NCBI RefSeq assembly: GCF_000021805.1
Contig: NC_011726.1
Coordinates: 4,062,097 to 4,126,096, forward strand
DNA from: Rippkaea orientalis PCC 8801
GTDB lineage: Bacteria > Cyanobacteriota > Cyanobacteriia > Cyanobacteriales > Microcystaceae
Direction: 5' to 3'
Length of the DNA stretch: 64,000 bases
Shown: piece after piece, positions 27,424 to 35,389 of the stretch
How the letters are laid out: every line of letters begins with the position of its first letter
Position numbering within the stretch: the stretch's first letter is position 1
Program-made: the position numbers and the translations under genes
The notes under the pieces: generated by a model
Told to the model about the DNA's origin: nothing
The model's database searches: none
Seen by the model: only the letters and a program-made list of their open reading frames with translations

Positions 27424-28557
27424 ATGGCAGAACAAGCGATTAAACCCTTTTATTTTGATATTACTGATGAGGAAATTGACGATTTTGCGGAACAATCCAA
27501 AAAGATTCTCAAATCGGGTAGACTAATTTTAGGAGAGAATACCGCCGCCTTCGAGAAAGCCTTTGCCGACTATGTAGGGACAAAACACGCGATCGCCGTC
27601 AACACAGGTTCATCCGGACTAGAAATCATTTTACGCCTCAAAAACGCCCAAGGAACCACCGTTTTAGTCCCCACCAATACCAATTTTGCCACCGTTGCTG
27701 CCGTTCTGCGAGTCGGGGCACAGGTTCAGTACCTAGACATGGACGAAACCACCTTTGCTCCCTCTTTAGCCATGGTACTCGAAGCCGTAGAAAAAGGAGC
27801 CACTCCTGCCATTTCTGGGGTACTGTGGGTCCACATTGGGGGAGTCATCTCTCCCGAATTTCCCCAAGTGGTAGACTATTGCCATCAAAACGGCTTATTT
27901 GTCCTTGAAGATACTGCCCACGCCCACGGAAGTCAAATTAAGGGGATACAAGCCGGAAATCTAGGGGATGGGGCAGCGTTTTCTTTCTTTCCCACTAAAG
28001 TGATGACCACCTTTGAAGGAGGGATGATCACCCTTAACGACGATGAAGAGGATTATATCGCGCGATCGCTGAGAAATCAAGGCAAACGAGGGATGGACTT
28101 TGGGGGGTTACACACCGACTTTGGCAATAGTACCCGCATGACAGAAATTCACGCCGTTTTAGGATTAATTCAGTTAGCAAAATTGCCTAAAATGTTAGAG
28201 AAACGCCAAAAATATTATCAATTAATTACCCAATTTTTACGCGAAGCCGGACTCAATTTTGTCTCAACGGATCACATGGATCAAGCGAGTCAATATAAAT
28301 TAATTGTTCATGTTCCTTCTGGAAAAAATCCTCAAGAAATCAAGGCAAAATTAGCAGAAGAAAACATCTTTTTAGGGGGTACAGTTTACGAAATTCCCTG
28401 TCATTTACAACCTGTTTTTAAAGGGATTGGAGAAGGACAAAAATTGCCTCGCGCTGAATATTGGTGTCCTAATCACATTTGTCCCCCGCTAACATCAGGA
28501 ATGACTGAAGAAGAAGCTATAATGGTAGGAAAAGCATTAGTGAAACATCTTTTGTGA
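27424..28557 (+). CDS. DegT/DnrJ/EryC1/StrS family PLP aminotransferase
   Basis: About 377 residues from the ATG at 27424; a TTG at 27397 is less likely. Aminotransferase fold type I for sugar amination. Recognisable: AVNTGSSGLEIILRL (phosphate/PLP cup), VLEDTAHAHGSQI (Asp pairing with the pyridine N), and AFSFFPTKVMTTFEGGMIT with the Schiff-base Lys. C-terminal residues fit the family length. Likely makes an amino sugar for a cell-surface glycan, but lies away from the polysaccharide cluster. Confidence 0.9.
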   Translation: MAEQAIKPFYFDITDEEIDDFAEQSKKILKSGRLILGENTAAFEKAFADYVGTKHAIAVNTGSSGLEIILRLKNAQGTTVLVPTNTNFATVAAVLRVGAQVQYLDMDETTFAPSLAMVLEAVEKGATPAISGVLWVHIGGVISPEFPQVVDYCHQNGLFVLEDTAHAHGSQIKGIQAGNLGDGAAFSFFPTKVMTTFEGGMITLNDDEEDYIARSLRNQGKRGMDFGGLHTDFGNSTRMTEIHAVLGLIQLAKLPKMLEKRQKYYQLITQFLREAGLNFVSTDHMDQASQYKLIVHVPSGKNPQEIKAKLAEENIFLGGTVYEIPCHLQPVFKGIGEGQKLPRAEYWCPNHICPPLTSGMTEEEAIMVGKALVKHLL

Positions 28558-28742
28558 CTAATCTGAGTAGGGGAAACGGGAAGAAAAAGTTATCGCGTAT
28601 TTTTCCCGTTTTCTGCTCTAGAAAGTCTCAATAAATCGTAAACAAGTAATACAAGCATCTTGCCTGTATTAGAACAATTCTTTCTTTGTTGAGGTACAAC
28701 GTTGTAAGTGATTCAGATTGTGGCTTCAGATTATCTGCTCAT

Positions 28743-28931
28743 ATGGCTCAAAAGAAAAAACAACATATCGTACCTAGAACTTACTTGAAGGCTTTTATAG
28801 ATCCTGTTCGACCTGACGGGATGCCAGAACATATTCCATTTGAACCGTCTGTATGGGTGATTGAAAAGTCGCTCAAATCAGAGCCAAAACGCAAAGCACC
28901 AGACAACATTCTATGGAAATCTTATTTTTAC
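28743..28931 (-). other. Antisense side of the disrupted DUF4238 fragment; no gene
   Basis: Nothing is supported on this strand. See the plus-strand pseudogene at the same place. Confidence 0.1.
28743..28931 (+). pseudogene. DUF4238 protein, N-terminal fragment cut by an IS605-type element
   Basis: From the ATG at 28743 the frame encodes KKKQHIVPRTYLKAF, the conserved N-terminus of DUF4238 proteins, and continues to the APDNILWKSYFY motif (residue ~62). There it runs into the left end of an IS200/IS605 element at the TTAC target. The family is normally about 250-350 residues, and no continuation in frame is found beyond the element, so the rest is lost or lies elsewhere. Confidence 0.75.
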
Positions 28932-29012
28932 AGGATACTGCATTCAAAGCCCACCAGCGTAGCGATCTTTAGAGGTGGGATGTAGAATGCCCACCTTTAG
29001 GTGGCGTGAGGA

Positions 29013-29411
29013 TTAAAGAGTGTGTTGATTAGCAATATATTTCTTAATAGTTTCGCTTGAGACATGGCCAGCCGTTCCACAATAATAACTCCTAGTCCAT
29101 AAAGAAGGCAGTCTAAGTAGATGAGGAAATTCTTTTCTCAATAATCTTGATGACGCTCCTTTAATTCTAAACATAATTTGATGAGGAGCAAGTGTCGGGG
29201 GACAACTAATAAATAAATGCACATGATCAGGCATTATTTCAAGAGTCAGAACATCACATTCTAGCTCTTTTGCTTTTTGATAGATGATTTCCTCCAATCT
29301 TCTCCCAACATCATTCACTAGAACTTTTTTCCGTCTCTTAGGACAAAAGACAAAGTGATAGTTGATTAGGCTCACTGATGTGTGCTTTCTTTTATACTGA
29401 TTTTCTGTCAT
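29013..29411 (-). CDS. tnpA: IS200/IS605 transposase TnpA (Y1 HUH)
   Basis: 132 residues from MTENQYKRK (an ATG 15 bases upstream at 29426 adds five residues and is less likely). The HUH metal-binding motif is PDHVHLFI and the catalytic Tyr lies in ETIKKYIANQ near the C-terminus. Cuts and rejoins single-stranded element ends at TTAC/TCAA-type sites. Divergent from tnpB, 44 bases apart. Confidence 0.95.
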   Translation of the reverse strand: MTENQYKRKHTSVSLINYHFVFCPKRRKKVLVNDVGRRLEEIIYQKAKELECDVLTLEIMPDHVHLFISCPPTLAPHQIMFRIKGASSRLLRKEFPHLLRLPSLWTRSYYCGTAGHVSSETIKKYIANQHTL

Positions 29412-29455
29412 TGTTGATATACACAATTCATCAACTGTATGTTATCATAGTCAAC

Positions 29456-30664
29456 ATGGGTAAAGTAACTCGCACTATCAAACTTAAATTTGTGAAACTT
29501 AACCGTTGTAAAGCTCAATTATTTGAGGAAATGACGGTTGAAAATACACGAATTGCCAATGAGTTGTTGTCGTTACCTCTTCAGGAAAGACGTAAAATGA
29601 CAACAGCTAAAATAGTGTCTGAGTTAAAATCCGCCCTTGTTAATCAAACTATTCGGCATACCACATCTCCTACTGGTAGAAAGACTAAGCAGTACAAGGT
29701 TTTGCCTGTTGAAGTTAATAATCAAAATTGGAAGTTAACTAAAAAAGGTGATACTTATTCAATCAGTTTTCCTACTACTAGAGGAGAAAAACGAGTTCCT
29801 GTCTCTGTGGCATCTTCTCATTGGCAATCAGTCTTAGATGGTTTGCTAGAAGGAACAATAAAAGGAGGCTCTTTTAAGTTAATTAAACATCGGAATAAAT
29901 GGTATGTCTATCTGTCAGTTATTGAGGATGTTCCAGAAATAACGACAGAGACAAAAATTGGTTGTGATAGAGGGCAGAAGAACCTAGCTGTTGTGGCATC
30001 TAAAAAAGCTTGTGGTAAGTTTTTTAGTGGGCGTGAAGTAATGCACCGTCGTCGTTATTTTCAAAAACGAAGAAAGCAACTTCAACAAGCTAAAAAATTT
30101 AGGGCATTAAAAAAATGGGACAAAAAAGAACGGCGTTGGATGGACTCAATTAACCATACCATTAGTCGTCGTATTGTCCGCTTTGCTGAATATCAAAATG
30201 CTGATGTGGTAATAGAAGATTTAGAAGGTTGTCGAAAAACCATGAAACAGAGCAAAAAATCTCGCTCTGATTCTGGTCAATCAAGATATAGTTGGTCTTT
30301 CTATTCTTTAGAGCAAAAACTTGAGTACAAGCTGGCTCTTAAAGGGTTGAAAATGATTAAAAGACCAGCCCCATATACTTCAAAATCTTGTTGCACTTGT
30401 GGCGTTATTGGGAATAGAAAAAAGCATCATTTTAATTGCCCTAATGGACACTATCATAACGCTGATCTAAATGCTAGTAGAAACCTAGCTCAATGGGATG
30501 GTTTCTCATGTGATTTAAGTCTAAAACAAGGTGTTTTTGTAATGGATTCATCCGACTTAAATCATGGGCTGCTTGGCACAGCCCCAAACTTCATGAATAC
30601 TCAGAAAGAGCGAATAGAGTACATCCAGTTGTCTCTATTTGATCCTACTCTTTTTGGGGGCTAG
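29456..30664 (+). CDS. tnpB: IS605 TnpB RNA-guided nuclease (RuvC-like)
   Basis: 402 residues from the ATG at 29456 (the longer open frame overlaps tnpA and is not favoured). RuvC-like triad is intact: Asp in KIGCDRGQKNLAV, Glu in DVVIEDLEG, Asp in YHNADLNASRNLA. The zinc-finger part has CCTC and a second half CPNGH in place of the usual CxxC, so one ligand may be His or missing. By analogy with characterised TnpBs, a guide RNA overlapping the gene's 3' end and the right end (about 30550-30704) would target the sequence following 30704. Confidence 0.92.
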   Translation: MGKVTRTIKLKFVKLNRCKAQLFEEMTVENTRIANELLSLPLQERRKMTTAKIVSELKSALVNQTIRHTTSPTGRKTKQYKVLPVEVNNQNWKLTKKGDTYSISFPTTRGEKRVPVSVASSHWQSVLDGLLEGTIKGGSFKLIKHRNKWYVYLSVIEDVPEITTETKIGCDRGQKNLAVVASKKACGKFFSGREVMHRRRYFQKRRKQLQQAKKFRALKKWDKKERRWMDSINHTISRRIVRFAEYQNADVVIEDLEGCRKTMKQSKKSRSDSGQSRYSWSFYSLEQKLEYKLALKGLKMIKRPAPYTSKSCCTCGVIGNRKKHHFNCPNGHYHNADLNASRNLAQWDGFSCDLSLKQGVFVMDSSDLNHGLLGTAPNFMNTQKERIEYIQLSLFDPTLFGG

Positions 30665-30704
30665 ATGGAAGAATCCCACGCGGTTCTACCCGTGGGAGTG
30701 TCAA

Positions 30705-30847
30705 ATGCTATTGCTCAGGATGATGTCATTGAGGTTGTGCATTACTACGAAAACGGTGTTGAGACAGGAGGTACAAGGCACTTAAGTCTATATAGCGTGA
30801 GTCTTCATCCAGATGAACCATCAGTCATGAAAGCAAATTGGTTCTAA
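30705..30847 (+). pseudogene. Unrecognised coding remnant downstream of the IS605 element
   Basis: Right of the element an open frame reads IAQDDVIEVVHYYENGVETGGTRHLSLYSVSLHPDEPSVMKANWF and stops at 30847. The composition looks protein-like, but the frame is not the one used by the DUF4238 fragment on the other side, so it is not simply its other half. It may be the tail of another gene joined by an earlier deletion. Family not recognised. Confidence 0.35.
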
Positions 30848-30904
30848 CCATCGCCAGCTAATAAATTTGGTAGGATAGGGGTTGGGGAGATTTTCTAGAT
30901 TGCC

Positions 30905-31396
30905 GTGAGCGAAACCGTCTATATTGAAACCAGTGTTATTGGTTATCTGACAGCCAGATCAACCAAAAACCTGATTATCGCTGGTAATATCGAAACGACA
31001 CGGGACTGGTGGCAAAATCGCCGTAATGATTTTGTTCTCTATATTTCACAGGTTGTTTTGGATGAAGTAGCCAAAGGAGATGCTGAGATTGCCTTAAAAC
31101 GATTGGAAATTCTGAATGGATTCCTCTTAGTTGAACTCAATCAGGCTGTACTTAACTTGGCAGCCCAGTTTCTTATAAGAAGCAACCTTCCTCCTAAAGC
31201 TTCGGACGATGCAGTTCACATTGCGGCAGCAACTGTCCACGGGATAGATTACTTGTTAACATGGAACTGTAAACATATTGTTAATGCTCGGATTCAAAGA
31301 AAATTAGCAGAAATAAGCCTAGATTTAGGATACGAGTTACCCATAATTTGCACCCCCTATGAACTTTTAGGAGACTATAACAATGTGGGAAGATGA
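30905..31396 (+). CDS. PIN-domain toxin (VapC-like RNase)
   Basis: 163 residues with a GTG start at 30905. PIN-domain acidic residues are seen in VYIETSVIGYL (N-terminal), VVLDEVAKGD and KASDDAVHIAAATVHG, followed by YLLTWNCKHIVNA. Expected to be a Mg-dependent RNase of a type II toxin-antitoxin pair. The following small gene overlaps its 3' end by 14 bases and is the probable antitoxin, an order (toxin first) seen for this subfamily in cyanobacteria. Confidence 0.85.
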   Translation: MSETVYIETSVIGYLTARSTKNLIIAGNIETTRDWWQNRRNDFVLYISQVVLDEVAKGDAEIALKRLEILNGFLLVELNQAVLNLAAQFLIRSNLPPKASDDAVHIAAATVHGIDYLLTWNCKHIVNARIQRKLAEISLDLGYELPIICTPYELLGDYNNVGR

Positions 31397-31592
31397 AATT
31401 CTCGATGAAATTCATAAGTTTCGAGAAGAACACGCCAAATCCTTTAACTACGACTTGGATGCGATGTTCACAGATTGGCAAAAAAGACAAGCAGAAAGTG
31501 GGAGACAAGTAGTCAGCTTGCCACCAAAGCAAGGTCTAACAAATCGTTGGAGCCGACTAAAACAGGACGAACGGCAAGAATCTCAACTCTAA
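31383..31592 (+). CDS. Probable antitoxin partner of the PIN toxin
   Basis: 69 residues, ATG at 31383 with AGGAG eight bases upstream inside the toxin gene. The charged N-terminus (EILDEIHKFREEHAKSFNYDLDAMFTDWQKRQ) has no folded DNA-binding motif that I recognise, like short antitoxin tails that wrap the toxin. Codons 22-53 are repeated at DNA level 270 bases downstream (31716-31810). Confidence 0.7.
   Translation: MWEDEILDEIHKFREEHAKSFNYDLDAMFTDWQKRQAESGRQVVSLPPKQGLTNRWSRLKQDERQESQL
31446..31540 (+). repeat. 95-bp direct repeat, copy 1 (within antitoxin gene)
   Basis: Matches 31716-31810 with three mismatches at a constant offset of 270 bases. Copy 1 lies inside the antitoxin frame. Confidence 0.9.
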
Positions 31593-31715
31593 CCGTGGCG
31601 GCTCAACTTGGTCGTTAGGAATGCCGTATAACCGTTAGGTTGCTTACTGCGATCGCCGATCTGGTAGGGTGCGTTAACTGAAAGTACCGCACCAAGCCTA
31701 TGTTTATTCATTTTA

Positions 31716-31810
31716 AACTATGACTTGGATGCGATGTTCACAGATTGGCAAAAAAGACAAGCAGAAAGTGGGAGACAAGTAGTCAGCTTGTCTCCAAAGC
31801 AAGGTCTAAC
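31716..31810 (+). repeat. 95-bp direct repeat, copy 2 (antitoxin gene fragment)
   Basis: Codes for the same YDLDAMFTDWQKRQAESGRQ stretch but has no start codon and ends abruptly at the 3' border of the Ro60 gene. It is a pseudogene fragment left by duplication or by deletion between repeated loci. Confidence 0.85.
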
Positions 31811-31811
31811 G

Positions 31812-33416
31812 TTAAATCTGATCAGTTGCTAACAATTGAATCAAGCGAGGAGTACCCGGATCAAATCCGCCTAAATCCCAAGATAAAGGATCTTTGGGAT
31901 CAACCAAAGTAATTTGATAGGGGGCTAACGTAATATAAACCGCCTTAACATTGGGGTTCACTTTTTTACGGTATTCCTCCAAAACCTTAGCCGGATGATG
32001 ATAACCCGCCCAACTTTCGCTATCAGTCCAAAAACAGATAATATCCGCTTTGAATTGCTGTTTAATTGCCCAATTATAGGCAACCGACGCATCCGTTCCC
32101 CCGAAGTTTTGATCACTCGCTTTACGCAAAGCCGAACTAAAACTATCCTTACGGGAGATCCCGAGCTCCTTAAATGCGGTAGAAAATCCGCGAATGACAT
32201 AGTTTTTCTCAGCTTTAGCCGTTACCAGTGCCATCGCCGTCGCAATTTCGCAGCAACTTAACCCTACGGACTGGACGACTCCACAGGACATCGACCCCGA
32301 AACATCCACCGCGTGTAAAAACACCTTCCCCGTGGGTTCAGTGGTATGAAACGACAATTCTACCGCCCGTTCTAGGATATCGACAATGCGCCCAACAGGT
32401 TGCCAGGTTTTTTGACTTCGCCCCAGTTTTCCCCCAGATTGATAAGTTTTTAGGGCTTTTAGGACATCAATCGGATGAATACGTCCTTTCCGCAAGCGTT
32501 CAGCATTATTCAACACCGAGGCTACACGGTCAAGGTTTGCCGTCTCATCTGCCCGCAATACGCCCAATTCTGTTAAAGATCCCAAATTTCGCAACATTGC
32601 GCCGATAGGCATCTCATTAAACAGCAATTGCCAGGCTTTTTTGTCCATTTTTCCCACAGGAGCCACCATTTCATGGGTTAAACGACCTTCGATGATCGCC
32701 CGATGGGTTTGATCTTGATGGCGTTTTAGCCATTCGTACCACCAAACTTGCGCTAAGGCAGTACTAGGAATGGTTTCGGGTAAATCTTCCCATCCTTTAA
32801 TTACCCAGTGAAACAGGGCATTATGGTCTTCTGTGGGCGGTTTAACGTGAAAAAGACGCAACACATCCCGATGGGAAAAACTATACCGTTGTTGGTACTT
32901 TAATAATTGATAGGCGAGTCCTTGAACATCTTCACGGGATAACCAGTCTTTTCCGACTTCACGGACAATCTTGCCAAACCCCCGCAGGGATTTGGTATAG
33001 TTCAACCATTCATAAAAATGGCTCCCGGTTCGCACCACGTCAGGGAAAATCTCTTTAAACGCCTGTTTTGCGGCTGGAGTCTTGCCCATAGACAGTAACA
33101 CTAAGGCAAACAAGGGCGCACTATTGTTGATTGCCCGTCCATCGCTGGCATAAAGAATTTCTGAGGCGACGCGGTTGGCATCGGTAGCGACAGCATCGGT
33201 CACAACTTTGACGAAATCTTCCGTTAATTCGGTTTTTCCCGCATAATAGGTACTTTGGGCAGTTCCAATCAATAGACAACGCCGTAACATCTGCCAAATT
33301 CCGGCATCAAACATCCAACCCCCCGACCGTCCTTGGATCATTTCGGCTTCTCGTCCTGGGATAGGTTGGGTTTGCGGGGTTTCCCCTTGCTTGCGGGTGA
33401 AAAACTTGTAGTTCAC
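31812..33416 (-). CDS. rsr: Ro60 / Rsr TROVE-domain RNA-binding protein
   Basis: 534 residues, close to the length of Deinococcus Rsr. The N-terminal two thirds are the HEAT-like TROVE ring (LRGFGKIVREVGKDWLSREDV, WQLLFNEMPIGAMLRNLGSL), which binds misfolded RNA and Y RNA. The C-terminal third is a von Willebrand A domain with MIDAS motif DVSGSMS. I start at the GTG at 33416, preceded by GGAGGA; an upstream in-frame extension would read into the adjacent RNA gene. Just upstream on the same strand lie two Y-like RNA genes, its likely partners. In bacteria Ro60 acts in stress-related RNA decay with PNPase. Confidence 0.93.
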   Translation of the reverse strand: MNYKFFTRKQGETPQTQPIPGREAEMIQGRSGGWMFDAGIWQMLRRCLLIGTAQSTYYAGKTELTEDFVKVVTDAVATDANRVASEILYASDGRAINNSAPLFALVLLSMGKTPAAKQAFKEIFPDVVRTGSHFYEWLNYTKSLRGFGKIVREVGKDWLSREDVQGLAYQLLKYQQRYSFSHRDVLRLFHVKPPTEDHNALFHWVIKGWEDLPETIPSTALAQVWWYEWLKRHQDQTHRAIIEGRLTHEMVAPVGKMDKKAWQLLFNEMPIGAMLRNLGSLTELGVLRADETANLDRVASVLNNAERLRKGRIHPIDVLKALKTYQSGGKLGRSQKTWQPVGRIVDILERAVELSFHTTEPTGKVFLHAVDVSGSMSCGVVQSVGLSCCEIATAMALVTAKAEKNYVIRGFSTAFKELGISRKDSFSSALRKASDQNFGGTDASVAYNWAIKQQFKADIICFWTDSESWAGYHHPAKVLEEYRKKVNPNVKAVYITLAPYQITLVDPKDPLSWDLGGFDPGTPRLIQLLATDQI

Positions 33417-33456
33417 TGTAGTATCCTCCGTCCCAAAAGGGCAAAATAAGGACAGT

Positions 33457-33579
33457 GGCGAAGGCAGGGGTCGAACCTGCGTCCTTCCGATGAGTAAATC
33501 GATAACCCTCATTCTTCGGCCTAAGAGGCAAGGGGTGAATAAGGATGTTTTTGATGCTCTACCTCTGAGCTACTTCGCC
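33457..33579 (-). ncRNA. Y RNA-like, tRNA-mimic RNA, unit B
   Basis: Folds as a tRNA body: acceptor stem GGCGAAG / CTTCGCC (7/7 pairs), D arm GCTC-AGAGGTA-GAGC, T arm GCAGG-TTCGACC-CCTGC. In place of an anticodon arm there is a hairpin at 33507-33544: lower stem CCTTATTC / GAATGAGG, internal loop ACCCCTT / CGAA, upper stem GCC / GGC. Its 3' strand, GGCCGAAGAATGAGGGTTATC-like, resembles the Ro-binding strand of animal and bacterial Y RNAs. No anticodon and no encoded CCA. It ends 40 bases before the Ro60 start codon. Could be annotated wrongly as a tRNA or missed. Confidence 0.82.
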
Positions 33580-33647
33580 TAATGAGTCCTAGGGTGAGCA
33601 TTGCCGACCTGACAAAGTTCGTTTTTTTTGCTTTCCCCAACAGGGGA

Positions 33648-33773
33648 GACAGGGGTAGGAGTTGAACCCACGAATCATAGAACCCTACGATAACCCTCAT
33701 TCTTCGGCCTAATTGGGCAAGTCAATGAATAAGGATATTCACTCTACTGCCTTACCAGCTTGGCTACCCTGTC
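33648..33773 (-). ncRNA. Y RNA-like, tRNA-mimic RNA, unit A
   Basis: Same architecture as unit B with different stem sequences: acceptor GACAGGG / CCCTGTC (7/7), D arm GCC...GGC (GCCAAGCTGGTAAGGC), T arm GTGGG-TTCAACT-CCTAC (one G-U). The inserted hairpin at 33695-33734 has the same lower stem CCTTATTC / GAATGAGG, internal loop ATTGACTT / CGAA, and upper stem GCC / GGC. The acceptor and T stems changed on both sides relative to unit B while pairing is kept, which supports the fold. First transcribed unit behind a strong promoter. Confidence 0.82.
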
Positions 33774-33811
33774 ACGGTGGTTATCTCCTGCTTGAATGAC
33801 TGTGTATTTCA

Positions 33812-33841
33812 TTTATACTACACAATAAAAAAAAGTGTCAA
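33812..33841 (-). promoter_or_regulatory. Sigma70-type promoter for the Y RNA - Ro60 unit
   Basis: On the minus strand: perfect -35 TTGACA (33836-33841), 18-base spacer, -10 TATAAA (33812-33817). Transcription would start about 30 bases before unit A of the tRNA-like RNAs and could run through unit B into the Ro60 gene. Confidence 0.75.
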
Positions 33842-33896
33842 GGGGGTTAAGAAAATTAGCGATCGCCGTTTATTACTTCTTCAATGGAGTGTCAAC

Positions 33897-34505
33897 CTAC
33901 TCCTTTCCTGTTTCGCGTAGTGGAATGACCCCCGCGCGACAGTCTCGCAACCAAAGATCGATCCCTTGACCGATCGCTCCATCACTGGCATCTTGGGGAG
34001 GTAAAGGGAGATCTCCTTTGTTTAAAGCAGCTAATTGGGAAAATAACAACATTGATCGCCATCCTTCCTCTGTTGGTGTCAAAAATAACCAATAATAGTT
34101 TTGTAGATCCACCACACTTCTTCCTCCATATTGGCGTTCTAGGGTCGTAAAAAAGACCTGTTGGGCAGTATCAGGAAGTATCGTTTGATATTGCAGGTTT
34201 GTTAGGGGTAACGGCTCAAATTCTGCCTTACCTGCCACGATGATGTAAAGATCAGGAGCAGAAGGACGATCGCTCAAATCTGGTCGTTGGGGTTCAGTAA
34301 ACGGGGGTTTTCGAGGAGTGCGAAGTCTTTGCCGTTGGATCACTCGATTAGCATAACTGGGTAAGTCCCGAAGCATCAACGCGGTTAAGGTTTCGAGATC
34401 CGAAGGACATGGGTTTGAATTGGCTTTATCTTGAGCATTCACCTCTGACCAAGCTATTAGACAACTTAGCGTAACCAGAACCCCTAAAACTCTATTTTTC
34501 AGCAT
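33897..34505 (-). CDS. Exported protein of unknown function
   Basis: 202 residues. A start at 34505 gives a signal sequence ([24 protein letters not shown]) and an ATG that overlaps the pyrF stop (ATGCTGA). The mature part is Pro/Leu-rich with an N-terminal [26 protein letters not shown] segment and [12 protein letters not shown]...[20 protein letters not shown] recognise it only as a cyanobacterial conserved secreted type; no function is proposed. Translational coupling to pyrF is suggested by the overlap. Confidence 0.75.
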   Translation of the reverse strand: MLKNRVLGVLVTLSCLIAWSEVNAQDKANSNPCPSDLETLTALMLRDLPSYANRVIQRQRLRTPRKPPFTEPQRPDLSDRPSAPDLYIIVAGKAEFEPLPLTNLQYQTILPDTAQQVFFTTLERQYGGRSVVDLQNYYWLFLTPTEEGWRSMLLFSQLAALNKGDLPLPPQDASDGAIGQGIDLWLRDCRAGVIPLRETGKE

Positions 34506-35203
34506 ACTTCGTCTAATTCTTGGCGAATTTTGTCCCAAGCTGCAACGGGATCATCTGCCATGGTAATGGGACGACCAATGACTAGATAGTCCGCACCTGC
34601 TTGTATGGCTTCAACAGGGGTCATTACCCGTCGCTGATCTCCTATTTTAGACCAATTAGGACGCACCCCTGGACAAACCAAGAGAAACTTATCCCCACAG
34701 ACGTGACGCAATTGACGGACTTCTTGAGGAGAACAGACTACCCCATTCATGCCTGATTCTTGGGCTAAAAGTGCCATTTGTAGCGCATATTCTGGTAATT
34801 CTAAGGGGATTTTTAAATCAAATGCTAATTCCCGTGAGTTTAAACTGGTTAACAGCGTAATAGCCAGTAATTGGGGAGGGGAAGGGGTTTGACTCATGGC
34901 TTGTGCGGCTGCTTGCAGGGCATTGCGTCCGGCGGTAGCATGAAGCGTGAGAAAGTTTACTTGATATTGACTGGCACTACGACAAGCTCCGGCAACAGTA
35001 TTGGGGATATCATGGAATTTAAGGTCAAGAAAGATGCGTTTTTGCCTTTCTTTCAGGATTTTAAGGATATCTGACCCTGTGGCAACAAATAACTCTAACC
35101 CCACCTTCCAAAAACTGACTTCAGGGAGTTGATCTAACAAGGCGATCGCCTCATTGAGTGTGGGGACATCTAAGGGAACAATAATGCGATCAGATAGTGA
35201 CAT
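34499..35203 (-). CDS. pyrF: Orotidine 5'-phosphate decarboxylase
   Basis: 234 residues, last step of UMP synthesis. Catalytic DxKxxD motif is seen in [13 protein letters not shown]; the N-terminal [20 protein letters not shown] and C-terminal [15 protein letters not shown] (phosphate-binding) are typical of the short bacterial form. Its 3' end overlaps the following exported-protein gene. Confidence 0.96.
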   Translation of the reverse strand: MSLSDRIIVPLDVPTLNEAIALLDQLPEVSFWKVGLELFVATGSDILKILKERQKRIFLDLKFHDIPNTVAGACRSASQYQVNFLTLHATAGRNALQAAAQAMSQTPSPPQLLAITLLTSLNSRELAFDLKIPLELPEYALQMALLAQESGMNGVVCSPQEVRQLRHVCGDKFLLVCPGVRPNWSKIGDQRRVMTPVEAIQAGADYLVIGRPITMADDPVAAWDKIRQELDEVC

Positions 35204-35389
35204 TAATTATCAATTTATTTTTAAAATAATTCTATCCTTCTTTCATCAGACTGGGAAAGTTAACGAGTAACGACAAAGATCTTAGACCTCAACCCAACCT
35301 ACGCTCGTCAGCGATCACACTAAAATTTGGGTATTTTATCGAAAAATATGTCAATTTTACCCGCCAGACAAGATCGGTGATTAAGTATA

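Larger units (their letters stand above)
28932..30704. mobile_element. IS200/IS605 family element (IS605 layout: divergent tnpA, tnpB)
   Basis: Inserted after TTAC (28928-28931) and ending with TCAA (30701-30704), the cleavage sequences expected for this family; no target duplication, as usual. The left end carries hairpins (CCCACC 28950-28955 / GGTGGG 28974-28979, and CCACC-TTTA-GGTGG at 28991-29004); the right end carries TCCCACG...CGTGGGA at 30674-30697. Both transposase genes are intact, so it may be active. The exact boundaries are inferred from these motifs. Confidence 0.8.

Noticed and set aside
30665-30704. Start of a 60-residue protein inside the IS605 right end
   Set aside because: The ATG and first codons are the transposon end hairpin; only the part after 30704 could be genomic coding sequence.
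33417-33512. Longer Ro60 N-terminus
   Set aside because: The upstream in-frame extension reads through the RNA gene and has no homology; the GTG at 33416 has a good ribosome-binding site.
33457-33773. Two ordinary tRNA genes
   Set aside because: Acceptor, D and T arms are tRNA-like, but there is no anticodon arm; instead both carry the same non-tRNA hairpin with Ro-binding sequence, so they would not decode.
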